The notes beneath the pieces were generated by a model, which saw only the letters and a program-made list of their open reading frames with translations, had not been told where the DNA came from and searched no databases. A DNA stretch of 23,668 bases from CBDVBZ01 sp965372355. GTDB lineage: Bacteria; Krumholzibacteriota; Krumholzibacteriia; WVZY01. Position 1 is the stretch's first letter; every line of letters begins with the position of its first letter. This document shows, in pieces, positions 9,197 to 18,000 of the stretch. The translations under genes and the position numbers were made by a program. The stretch is from NCBI GenBank assembly GCA_965372355.1, contig CBDVBZ010000048.1, forward strand, positions 1 through 23,668. The letters are read 5' to 3'.

Positions 9197-9241
9197 GCGC
9201 GGGTTGGTGCTGACGGCCTGACGGCCGCAGCACAACCGCGC
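9197..9241 (-). terminator. Hairpin just after the spermidine-synthase-like gene
   Basis: The left arm 9197-9212 (GCGCGGGTTGGTGCTG) pairs with the right arm 9228-9241 (CAGCACAACCGCGC) with two bulged G residues; GGCC (9215-9218) and GGCC (9223-9226) can pair inside. It begins 3 nt beyond the stop of the minus-strand gene and probably terminates it, possibly in both directions. No T tract is seen. Confidence 0.5.
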
Positions 9242-9244
9242 ATC

Positions 9245-11548
9245 CTACCATAGCCTCTTCAGCGACAGAAGCAGGTTGGCGATGAGGTAGAGGGCGGCGG
9301 CCAGGAGCAGCGCCACGGTAAACCCGTAGGTAAAGGCGACCAGTACGATCACGGTCGCCCCGAGGACGGACGCCGCGCCGTTGACCGCAAAACCCCAATC
9401 GACGAGCTCGCGGACCCGGAGGGCGCCCTTCGGAAACGGCATCCCCATAAAGAAGCCGACCGGGAAGATGAGCGCGGCGCTCACGAGGACACGGGGGAAC
9501 ACACCCAGAAACGACAGACCGTTCGTCAGGTTTCTCAGGAAGAACGCATCGAGCAACAGCCAGATGACGATCCCCCAGAATGCCGTCCGATTGCGGACCC
9601 GCTTCGCAAAACGGGCGCCGATTCCCGATGCGATGAGCAGGGTCAGCAGGACCGTGGCGATGCTGTAGACCGACGCGCCGATAAAGAGTGTGTATTTCTG
9701 GATCAGAATGATCTCCACAGATATGAATGCCAGACCGATCGTGAAGAAGTAGAGCCACGGGCCAAAACGCAGATGCTCACCCTGGGTCAGGTATGGCAGG
9801 AGGTTGAGCGGAATGATCAGCACCAGGATTATGGAGATAATGATCAGGATCATGATCTTGGTCAGCGGAAAGCCTCGAAACTCAGCGTAACGGCTCACCT
9901 TCTCCAGTTTTTCCGATTTTAGATTGCGCCACAAACCCAACTGTGCAACAAACGGCCGGTCATCCGTCGCGGGTGACAGATCGATGGATGCCGAGTCCTG
10001 CGCCGCCCGCCACCCATTGGCGACGACCTGATTGATCAGGTTGCCGCTGATCGAATCCGGACACGGGTAGAGCAGATGAAAGTCCGGGTATCTCTCCGGC
10101 GTGAGCTCGCGGTAGGCGAGATTGCGGATCTCGTCGGTTAACGGCCGCTTCGATATGAGGATCATATTCCTTCTGAGCTTGGGCAGGTCGTACACGGCGA
10201 AGTGGTTTCGCGGCTCCTCGACACCCATGTCCGACAATGCGTGGATCACCTCGGTGACGAGACGCGGCATGTAGACCTGGTGCTCCATTGACATAAAGCC
10301 GTCATCGGTGAGTGCTTCCCAGTAATCCCTGAACGCCTCGGTCGTAAAGATGTAGTTTTCCGCCAGGGCAAATGATCCAGACCCCAGTGCGGCCCAAGTG
10401 TTCGAGCTCAACGAGAAGATGACATCGAACTTGTTCTTGTGGCGTCTGACGTATGTGCGGGCGTCTTCGGATACGACCTTCACACGCGGATCGTTGTAGA
10501 TGTGCCCGCTGTACTCGGCACACGTGATGAGACGGCCGGTGGAGTCCACCACCGTGGAGTCGTCCGTGACGTATCCGGACGGGTCCCCCTCGATCATCAT
10601 CTTGTTGAGGTGGGGGATGACCTCGACGGCGTGGACCTCCGTGGCGCCTTTGTCCAATGCGTGGAAGACATCCGAACCCCCGCCGGAGCCAAGTGAGAGA
10701 AACGTACACGACTCGAACTGATCGATGAGATATCCGACATCGATATCCCTTACGTACTCGGTGGTGTCCGCCCAGAATGCCTCCCAATCACCGTCGAACA
10801 TCACGACGGGTGAGTTGGCCACGTTGTCGATATTGAGCCCCCTGTACTGGCCATCCCAGTTGAAGATCTTGATCTTTGCCATCGCATCCCAGTGTTTGTA
10901 GATCACGGGTGCACGCTCTTGCTTGCGCGAGTCGAGAATCGAATCCGCAGACCCACTCATCACAATCAGGGCGACAATGAGAAAACTCGGAGTCAATCGT
11001 TGCAGACGTCTCGAGGCGATAAGGCTCGCGATAAGAACGGGGAACGCCGCCCACACCGTGGCCGTCGGGGTGCCCAGCTGGTTCATGGCAATGATCGCCG
11101 CGAGGACACCGATACCGGCGCCGAGCAGATCGGCCATGTAGACACGGGGCATTTCCGAATGGTTGCGCTTGAACAGGGTCGCCAGCGCGAGACCGCCACA
11201 GAAGTACGTGGCGCTGAGCAAGACGACGATCGCGACGAGCTTTGCGATCGTGATCCAGTTGCTAAAGAGAACCGAGAAATCGACATTCAGAAGAAACACG
11301 ACCGGCGGGCCGGCGAGCCCCAGCAACCCCGTCAGCGAGAGAAATGTCCCGAGCGCGCCTTCACGATTGAGTCCGGGGAACAGACGCAGGGCGAGGGCTC
11401 CGAGGCCAAGCCCCATGATCGCGAGCGATAGAATGAGGAATGCGTATGTGTAGAAGAATTCCGCAGAGAAAAGCCTCGTCCACATGATCTCGAGGGCGAG
11501 GAGCGTCGTCGACGTCAAGGCGACGATAAGCAGAGTGGTGCGTCGCAT
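9245..11548 (-). CDS. Multi-pass membrane protein with spermidine-synthase-like domain
   Basis: The protein has 767 residues. The N-terminal ~220 residues hold about six hydrophobic helices (first LLIVALTSTTLLALEIMW; second FLILSLAIMGLGLGALAL). A soluble Rossmann domain follows with a nucleotide-binding-type motif FLSLGSGGGSDVFHAL and an acidic residue at the next strand end (EVHAVEVIPHLNKMM), then SEDARTYVRRHKNKFDVIF. The C-terminal third has several more helices, including FFMGMPFPKGALR and FAVNGAASVLGATVIVL, characteristic of membrane-bound spermine/spermidine-synthase-like proteins. The classical GGGDG motif of polyamine synthases is not preserved, so true aminopropyl transfer is doubtful; a SAM-dependent reaction or another role is possible. 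The gene stands alone, convergent with the porin and divergent from the hydrolase at 11768. ATG 11548 is the first good start; no strong Shine-Dalgarno is visible. Confidence 0.85.
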   Translation of the reverse strand: MRRTTLLIVALTSTTLLALEIMWTRLFSAEFFYTYAFLILSLAIMGLGLGALALRLFPGLNREGALGTFLSLTGLLGLAGPPVVFLLNVDFSVLFSNWITIAKLVAIVVLLSATYFCGGLALATLFKRNHSEMPRVYMADLLGAGIGVLAAIIAMNQLGTPTATVWAAFPVLIASLIASRRLQRLTPSFLIVALIVMSGSADSILDSRKQERAPVIYKHWDAMAKIKIFNWDGQYRGLNIDNVANSPVVMFDGDWEAFWADTTEYVRDIDVGYLIDQFESCTFLSLGSGGGSDVFHALDKGATEVHAVEVIPHLNKMMIEGDPSGYVTDDSTVVDSTGRLITCAEYSGHIYNDPRVKVVSEDARTYVRRHKNKFDVIFSLSSNTWAALGSGSFALAENYIFTTEAFRDYWEALTDDGFMSMEHQVYMPRLVTEVIHALSDMGVEEPRNHFAVYDLPKLRRNMILISKRPLTDEIRNLAYRELTPERYPDFHLLYPCPDSISGNLINQVVANGWRAAQDSASIDLSPATDDRPFVAQLGLWRNLKSEKLEKVSRYAEFRGFPLTKIMILIIISIILVLIIPLNLLPYLTQGEHLRFGPWLYFFTIGLAFISVEIILIQKYTLFIGASVYSIATVLLTLLIASGIGARFAKRVRNRTAFWGIVIWLLLDAFFLRNLTNGLSFLGVFPRVLVSAALIFPVGFFMGMPFPKGALRVRELVDWGFAVNGAASVLGATVIVLVAFTYGFTVALLLAAALYLIANLLLSLKRLW

Positions 11549-11630
11549 TGGCAGCGCTTTCGGCAGAGTGTTTGTTACGGGCTTTTGTAAATCCTACGGA
11601 GATCGGCGCCCACCGGTTACGGGGCATAAA

Positions 11631-11644
11631 TTGATAGATGTCAA
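11631..11644. promoter_or_regulatory. FNR/CRP-family-type box in divergent promoter region
   Basis: TTGATAGATGTCAA is TTGAT-N4-GTCAA, one base from the FNR consensus half-site on the right, and sits inside the longer dyad AAATTGA...TCAATTT (11628-11647). It lies between the starts at 11548 (-) and 11768 (+), 82 bp from the first and 123 bp from the second. Which gene it controls cannot be told, because no convincing -10 sits at a standard distance. Confidence 0.4.
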
Positions 11645-11767
11645 TTTTGCGTGCCCGCCGATGACGGGGCACAACCGCCCCGCACCGCAACTTCCTTGTT
11701 TATGGTACGATCGGGGTTAACAAAGAGGGTAATGGCGCCCGACTGACAATGCGCAGGGAGGTAGTTC

Positions 11768-12856
11768 ATGAGAAAGACACACCCGTACATTTATTTGCTA
11801 ACTGTTCTAATCATCCTCGCGACCGCCGTACCGGCCATCGGCGGGGATGGCGAGAAAGGCATGACTGAGCTGGAGTCGCTCAAGTCTGACAACGAGAAAC
11901 TCGGGCACCGGCTCGATGTGCTGGAAAAGATGATCGATGACATCATCTGGTTCGAACGCGTGGGCGATGTCGCATTTATCGACAAGGTTCGTATGACGGG
12001 GCCACCGCTCTGGAAGGAAGAGAACCCGACCGGTATGGAGGCCGGCAACCCGGTCAAGTTCTGGGCCTATGTGTTCGTGCCAAAGGGAATCGACACGACG
12101 AGAAAGTACCCGCTGATGGTCTTTCCACACGGTGGCGTCCATGCGAGCTTTACGACCTACTATACCCACATTATAAGAGAGCTCATGGCGCAGCAATATA
12201 TTGTCGTTGCCGCCGAGTACCGGGGCAGCACCGGGTACGGTAAGTCTCATTATGAAAAGATCGATTACGGTGGACTCGAGGTCGAAGACGTGGACGCAAG
12301 CCGTGCGTACATGATCGAGAACTACGGTTTTGTCGATGCCAGCCGTGTCGGTATCTTCGGGTGGAGTCACGGCGGGTTGATCGCGCTTCACGCGATCTTC
12401 AACCATCCCGACAACTACAAGGTCGCGTTTGCCGGTGTGCCGGTGAGCGATCTCATCGCCCGCATGGGTTACCAGACGCAGGACTACCGCGATCTGTACG
12501 AGGCGGACTACCACATCGGTAAGAGTGCGCACGATGACGTCGAGGAGTACCGGCGGCGGTCACCGGCGTGGAGGGCGCATCTCCTGGAGACCCCGCTCCT
12601 GATCCACACCAACACGAACGATGCCGATGTCAATGTGCTCGAGGTCGAACACCTCATCAAATCGCTCAAGGCGGAAGGCAAGAAGTTCGAGTACGAGATC
12701 TACCAGGAGGTCCCCGGCGGCCACTCGTTCGACAGGATGGACACCAAGATAGCCAAGGAGATACGGCTCAAGATCTACAAGTTTCTCGCCAAGTATCTGG
12801 ACCCGCCCAGCGAGCTCAACACGGTGAGCGACATCGATCAGGCCGCGTACCGATAG
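11768..12856 (+). CDS. Exported prolyl-oligopeptidase-family serine hydrolase
   Basis: The protein has 362 residues. The N-terminus is a signal peptide (MRKTH then a hydrophobic run to about 25), followed by a short heptad-like coiled stretch (MTELESLKSDNEKLGHRLDVL cut at about 31-51) and an alpha/beta-hydrolase domain. The nucleophile elbow is GWSHGG with Ser200; the acid is probably Asp285 (NDADV) and the base His319 (PGGHSFD). FPHGG (119-123) is the oxyanion-hole strand and YRGSTGYG (151-158) is typical of S9 peptidases. Lacking the N-terminal propeller of true S9 enzymes, it resembles the isolated catalytic domain of acylaminoacyl peptidases or esterases; it probably acts on peptides or esters in the periplasm. 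The start is supported by GGGAGG ending 7-8 nt upstream. It is convergent with the SGNH hydrolase gene, 37 nt away. Confidence 0.88.
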   Translation: MRKTHPYIYLLTVLIILATAVPAIGGDGEKGMTELESLKSDNEKLGHRLDVLEKMIDDIIWFERVGDVAFIDKVRMTGPPLWKEENPTGMEAGNPVKFWAYVFVPKGIDTTRKYPLMVFPHGGVHASFTTYYTHIIRELMAQQYIVVAAEYRGSTGYGKSHYEKIDYGGLEVEDVDASRAYMIENYGFVDASRVGIFGWSHGGLIALHAIFNHPDNYKVAFAGVPVSDLIARMGYQTQDYRDLYEADYHIGKSAHDDVEEYRRRSPAWRAHLLETPLLIHTNTNDADVNVLEVEHLIKSLKAEGKKFEYEIYQEVPGGHSFDRMDTKIAKEIRLKIYKFLAKYLDPPSELNTVSDIDQAAYR

Positions 12857-12893
12857 GGTGGTAGCGGATCCCCTGAGCGCACGGCCTTGCGTG

Positions 12894-13901
12894 CTAGGGC
12901 GCGCCGAGCAGGTTGTGGCTATCGATGTACGCCTCGATCTTGCGCGCGACGAATTTGTGACCGACCGGATTCCAGTGGCCATCATCCGGTATGATCATGA
13001 CGTCGTGGTTGAATTCCTCCTCGATGTCGAGTACGGAGAATCCATCGGATCTCAAGATGTCGACAAAGCTCGCGTAGGATTCCGCCTGCGACCAGAACAC
13101 ACTCGTCGTCACGATCATGAATTCCGCTCCATTCTGGCTCGAGACATCTTCGATTTCTCTGAGCAGAGCTCGCGTCAGCTCGAACGGCGTCCCCGTGGTG
13201 CCGGTAGTGCTCACGCCGGTGCGCATCTGCCTGCGAGCGGTGAGCAGGGTGTTAATAAGGACGGAGCGTTGCGCCAGATGATAGACGATCCGGTATTGCG
13301 GACTGGCACCACCCACGGGAACGCCCGTCAGTTCGAGACCCTCCTCCCCGAGGATGAATCTGGGTTTGCCATAGATCATATAGTTGCGTTGTTTGTGATT
13401 GTCGCCCGCATCATTCCCGGACATCAGCAGGATCACGAGGTCGGCCTCGTACTTGATACCTTCGCTCCGGTACCAGAGTAGCTCCTGGTCGGTGCTGTAA
13501 CCCGATGCACCGGCGTTGATGATCTCGACCCCCATGGATTCTTCCAGGTGTTCCGAGAAGCGCTCGGTTTGCTCGACACCAAACCCCCATGCGAACGAGT
13601 CTCCCAGGACCAGTATGCGTTTGGTGGTGTCCATGCGCTCATAATCGGCTTCGGGGTCTCTCAAACCCTTCTGATTGATTCGCACGAATGTGCGGAACTG
13701 CGGCTTCTCGAATACACCCTCTTCGCCGGGTTTGTGCGCCCAGCCCAATTGCGGATGGTATTCCCAGAAAAGGATCTGCTCCGGATTGATGACGAGTGGT
13801 TTTCTGCCCATGATCCTCAGCGCTATCTCACTCACGAGGAGAGCGACGGCCACGGAGAGCACGAGCAGGGTCAGATTCCTCAAAACAGTCTGCGTCTTCA
13901 T
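12894..13901 (-). CDS. Membrane-anchored SGNH/GDSL-family hydrolase
   Basis: The protein has 335 residues. An N-terminal helix (about 9-30, LTLLVLSVAVALLVSEIAL) is a signal anchor or uncleaved signal peptide. SGNH blocks are all visible: GDSFAWG with Ser102 (block I), NAGASGYST with Gly131/134 (block II), GNDAGDN 162-168 (block III) and DDGHWNPVGH with Asp306 and His309 (block V). Family knowledge: these are esterases or acyltransferases acting on cell-envelope or exported polysaccharide; the substrate is unknown here. The start MKTQ at 13901 is chosen because the 32 in-frame residues upstream are translated from a 60-bp DNA tandem repeat (VTPDAAPVY twice) and are not signal-like. The Shine-Dalgarno is weak (AAGAGA directly upstream). 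Confidence 0.87.
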   Translation of the reverse strand: MKTQTVLRNLTLLVLSVAVALLVSEIALRIMGRKPLVINPEQILFWEYHPQLGWAHKPGEEGVFEKPQFRTFVRINQKGLRDPEADYERMDTTKRILVLGDSFAWGFGVEQTERFSEHLEESMGVEIINAGASGYSTDQELLWYRSEGIKYEADLVILLMSGNDAGDNHKQRNYMIYGKPRFILGEEGLELTGVPVGGASPQYRIVYHLAQRSVLINTLLTARRQMRTGVSTTGTTGTPFELTRALLREIEDVSSQNGAEFMIVTTSVFWSQAESYASFVDILRSDGFSVLDIEEEFNHDVMIIPDDGHWNPVGHKFVARKIEAYIDSHNLLGAP

Positions 13902-13910
13902 TCTCTTATC

Positions 13911-14030
13911 GTAGACCGGAGCCGCGTCAGGCGTCACCCAAAAACTCCGAGGCTGGCGCGGGAGTAGTCGGTAAACCGGAGCCGCGTCAGGCGTCACCCA
14001 AAAACTCCGAGGTTGCTGCGGGAGTAGTGG
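13911..14030. repeat. Two-copy 60-bp tandem direct repeat
   Basis: Bases 13911-13970 and 13971-14030 are the same 60-bp unit with 5 differences, 4 of them in the last third. Each unit carries CGGAG...CTCCG as a short inverted repeat. It lies between the divergent SGNH and MBL-fold genes, just upstream of both starts, and is probably non-coding. Whether the unit occurs elsewhere in the genome cannot be seen. Confidence 0.9.
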
Positions 14031-14049
14031 CGAGGGGAGTGTTGTGCAT

Positions 14050-14055
14050 GATAAT
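14050..14055 (+). promoter_or_regulatory. Possible -10 hexamer for the MBL-fold gene
   Basis: GATAAT has 5/6 matches to TATAAT and lies 50 bp upstream of the start codon at 14106, immediately beyond the tandem repeat. No convincing -35 is present 16-18 bp upstream, so this is a weak call. Confidence 0.25.
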
Positions 14056-14105
14056 GTGAAATGCAGCCTTAATGCCAGGATGCTCCACTACAAAGGAGGG
14101 AATCC

Positions 14106-14834
14106 ATGATACGGATCGTATGCGTGTTGCTCGTGATTCTTGCGCTGCCCGCTATGGCGGAGGAGGCCTTCGAAAAGGACGTCATAGAGACATCCGCCGG
14201 TGATCTGGAGATCACGTTTCTCGGTCACGCATCTCTCATCTTTGTGTTCGATGGCAAGACGATCCACATCGATCCCTTCGGGCGGGTGGCCGATTACTCC
14301 AAGCTCCCGAAGGCGGATATTGTCTTTTGCACACATCATCACTTCGATCATCTCGATACGGACGCGCTGAAGAAGATCCGCACCAAGGAGACCATTGTCG
14401 TCTGCACGGGAGAATGTGCAGAGAAGGTCGACGGCGGTATTGTGATGAAGAACGGCGATGTTCGGGAGGTTGAGGGGATCAAGATCGAAGCCGTTCCCGC
14501 GTACAATCTCGTACACAAGCGCGACAACGGACAGGTCTTTCACCCCAAGGGGGTGGGAAACGGCTATGTGCTTGGGTTCGGCGACACACGGATATACATC
14601 GCCGGTGACACGGAGAACACACCGGAGATGAAGGCGTTGAAGGACATCGACTATGCGTTTCTGCCGATGAACCTGCCATACACGATGACACCCGAGATGG
14701 TCGCGGATGCAGCCACCGCGTTCAAACCAAAGGTGCTGTACCCCTATCATTATGGAGAAACGGATACCGACCGGCTCCTCAAATTGCTCGAGGACGACGA
14801 GGAGATCGAGGTGCGCATTCGCAAAATGAAGTAG
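14106..14834 (+). CDS. Exported MBL-fold (UPF0173-like) metal-dependent hydrolase
   Basis: The protein has 242 residues with a signal peptide (MIRIVCVLLVILALPAMA, cleavage expected near 18). The metallo-beta-lactamase fold is shown by FLGHASLIF, the metal motif HHHFDH with H77, H79, D81 and H82, a hydrophobic strand ending IYIAGDTE that supplies the bridging Asp, and a late YPYHYGETD supplying the last His. The length and compact layout resemble the YtkL/UPF0173 group of L-ascorbate-6-phosphate-lactonase-like proteins, but those are cytoplasmic, so an exported copy points to a different substrate; none can be named. The start follows AAGGAGGG (14093-14100) with 5-nt spacing. It is divergent from the SGNH gene and convergent with the molybdoenzyme fusion. 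Confidence 0.88.
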   Translation: MIRIVCVLLVILALPAMAEEAFEKDVIETSAGDLEITFLGHASLIFVFDGKTIHIDPFGRVADYSKLPKADIVFCTHHHFDHLDTDALKKIRTKETIVVCTGECAEKVDGGIVMKNGDVREVEGIKIEAVPAYNLVHKRDNGQVFHPKGVGNGYVLGFGDTRIYIAGDTENTPEMKALKDIDYAFLPMNLPYTMTPEMVADAATAFKPKVLYPYHYGETDTDRLLKLLEDDEEIEVRIRKMK

Positions 14835-14887
14835 CACCGTTCGGGAATCTGGCGGGCCGCTCAAAAGCGCGCATAAGGACGCCGACA

Positions 14888-14906
14888 CGCGTTCCGCCTG
14901 GACGCG
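14888..14906. terminator. Hairpin between convergent genes
   Basis: CGCGTTCC (14888-14895) pairs with GGACGCG (14900-14906) with one bulged T around GCCT. It lies 53 nt after the MBL-fold gene and 70 nt beyond the end of the fusion gene on the other strand. No T tract is seen. Confidence 0.35.
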
Positions 14907-14938
14907 CACGCTGGCGCGGCCACACGGCTCACATCCGC

Positions 14939-15007
14939 TCACTCACACGGCAGAAATCGGACCGTCGTCGGACCGGTCACTTACACGGCAGAAATCGGAC
15001 CGTCGTC
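14939..15007. repeat. 31-bp direct duplication of the fusion gene's 3' tail
   Basis: Bases 14939-14969 and 14977-15007 are identical except for one base, with a 38-bp period. The right copy encodes the last codons and TGA stop of the molybdoenzyme/cysteine-desulfurase gene (TVRFLPCK on the minus strand). The left copy is a second, downstream version of that tail ending in the same TGA context. The duplication is out of frame with the gene. Confidence 0.85.
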
Positions 15008-18000
15008 TCCATCTCTTCGATCACACGGCCGAGCGCCGCAACGGTCGCATCGATGTCGCCGGGGGTGTTGTAGCGCGACAGCGAGAACCGTACCGAACAA
15101 TGGGCGTCCTCTTCGGTCTTTCCCATCGCGATCAGCACATGAGTGGGTTTGGGCGATCCCGATTTGCACGCGGATCCCGATGACAGCGCGATGCCGTGTT
15201 GGTCGAGCGCGACGACAACGGATTCGCCACGGAGCGCCGGGAGCGTCATGTTGAGTGTGTTGGGGAGCCGTTTGTCGGGGTGACCGTTGAGCACGGCGTC
15301 GGCAACAAACTCCCGGACGCCGGTCTCCAGACGGTCGCGCAGCACCCGCACGTCGCCCGCGGAGGGCAGGCCCTGAAGCGCCAGCTCTGCCGCTCTGCCC
15401 AGTCCCACAATCCCCGCGACATTCTCTGTGCCGGCGCGGAGCCCCGCCTCCTGCTTGCCCCCGTGGATAAGAGGCTCGATCTCGACACCCTCTTTGACGT
15501 AGAGCGCACCGACACCCTTGGGCGCGTGAAATTTGTGACCCGAAATACTTAGCAGATCGACACCGAGCTCACCTATATCAACCTGTATTTTGCCCACCGC
15601 TTGTACGGCATCGGTGTGGAAGAGCACGCCGCGATCGTGTGCAATCGCGCACAGCTCCTTGACGGGCAGGATCGTGCCCACCTCGTTGTTTGCCATCATG
15701 ATGGATACGAGAATCGTGTCATCAGTGATCGCCTGACGTAGTTGCGCGGGCGCGAGCCAGCCGTTTTTGTCAACCGGCAGATACGTGATGCGAAAACCGC
15801 TCTTCTCTAGAAAGGCACACGCGCCGAGGACGGCGGGGTGTTCGATGTTCGTCGTGATCACGTGGTTGCCATGCTCGCGGCGCGCAAATGCGGCGCCTTT
15901 GATCGCGAGGTTGTCGGCCTCTGATCCACCGCTGGTAAAGATGATCCGGCGCGGGCGCGCGCCGATCAGCCGGGCCACGCTTCGCCGCGCCTTGTCCACC
16001 GCGTCCTTGGCCTCCCTTCCCTCGGTATGAATGCTCGAGGGGTTGCCGTGCTGGTCGGTGAGAAAGGGACTCATGGCATCCCTCACCTCGCTCGCCAGCT
16101 GCGATGTCGCGTTGTTGTCCAGATAGATATGACGTTCAACGGTCCTGCGCTTCGCGCGGGCAATCTGAATGCCGGCCCCACACGCGACGGTCTGTTTCTC
16201 GGCACGCGCGCGCGTCGCCTGGGTACCCGTCTCGACCTTCGCCACCTCGCACAGAAGCGCCTTGTACACGGGAAACCCCGAGATCTCGTCATAGTTACCG
16301 ATATCCGTGAGCTCGTTGACATTCCATTCCCGCCACGCTTTCGGACCGACGGGTGTACCACCGCCCATATTGCACTCGATGGCGCCTCTCAGAATATCGT
16401 CCGACACGCGGGCACGAAAACGGATGGCGCCCCGGCGGGTGCGGACCTCGACGAGATCCCCCGCGGCGATACCGCGCTCCTCGGCGTCTTTCGTGTTCAG
16501 CTCGACGGCAGGTTCAGGGGTGTCCTTTGACAATCCCTTGATACCATGGTGCTGCGATCGAAAATCCGTCTGCGGGCGGGCGCCCGAGTTGAAGACGAGC
16601 GGAAACTCCTCGGCCATCGCCGGGTTGGCCCGCGGCCCCTCCGTCGGCTCGGTATACTTGGGGAGCGGTTCGTACCCGTAGTCTTCGAGTGTGGTCGAGA
16701 AGATCTCGAACTTGCCAGTGGGTGTGTCAAAACCGGGTTTGCCGTCTTCGCGCAACCCGCCCTTCTCCCACTTCTTGTATTCCATCATGGGGGTTGGCAG
16801 CTTGACCCAACTGCCGGCCGCTTCGATGTCCTCGACCGTGTAGCCGCTGCCCTGGAGCGCGAAGCGGATCAACGCGTCTTCCGTCTGCGGGTAGAGATGC
16901 CCGTACCCCAACCGCTCGGCCAGTTCCGCCATGATCAGATAGTCGTTGCGCGCCTCGCCGACCGGCTCGATCAGTTTCTTGCGCAAACGAAAGATCGGGC
17001 CATACACCATGTAGGAATCGATCTCGAACATCGTCGTCGCCGGCAACACGACATCGGCATACGCGGCATCGGCGGTCAGCTGACGATCGATGCACACAAG
17101 GAAGTCGAGCTTCGAGAGCGTCTCTTGCCACACCGCTGTCTGCGGCCACGATGTTAGTATCGATGCGCCGTGGATGAGCAACGCCCGGATGCGGTACGGG
17201 TCGCCTTTGAGCACCGAGTCGACCAGTCCGCTCGCGTGGGACTCTCCGCGATAGTTGCTGTAGATCGGAAATTTCTCTCGTGCCACCGCGCGATCGAGAT
17301 CGGGATTCGGCTGGTTGCACGAACGGTTGATGGGGAAGTGGTTGCCCAGCGTCGAGAGCCCCGTACCCCCGGGCACATCCAACTGGCCCGCCAGCGCGAA
17401 GAGTGTGAGCACCGCTCGGATCGCCTGGATGCCGCTGTTCGAGTATTCGAGACCCGTGTACATCACGGGACACGCCCCGTTGGCCCGGTAGATTTTGCGG
17501 GCGAGATCACGAATCGTGTCGGCGGGGACACCCGTGATCGATTCGGTCACCTCGGGTGTGAAGTGTTGTACATAGCCGGCGAGCTCATCGAATCCGTGAC
17601 ACCAGTTGCGGGCGAAATCATCATCAAAAAGATCCTCCTCGATCATCACTTCGATCACACCGAGGGCCAGCGCGCCGTCGGTACCGGGTCGGATGGGTAT
17701 CCACTGCGCGCCCGTCCGCGCGACGGTTTCCGTTTGCCGCGGGTCGATCACAATGATATCCGCGCCACGCTCGGCCGCCGCTTCCAGGCGATGCATATCG
17801 AGGGGCGGCGAATCGGTGGCGGGGTTGGCTCCCCAGATCACGATCATCTCGGAGTTTTCCATATCGGAAAACATATTGACGAGCATGCGTCCCATCGTGA
17901 CGTGCGGAGCAATCATGGCGAAGGACACGTAACACAACGCGCCGACGCCCATCGTGTTCGGCGAGCCAAAAGGGAAGAGCACATTGGAGGCCGAGGACAC

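Noticed and set aside
13902..13997. Upstream extension of the SGNH hydrolase to ATG 13997
   Set aside because: It would translate the 60-bp DNA tandem repeat, giving VTPDAAPVY-type repeats in front of a normal signal anchor; MKTQ at 13901 is the sensible start.
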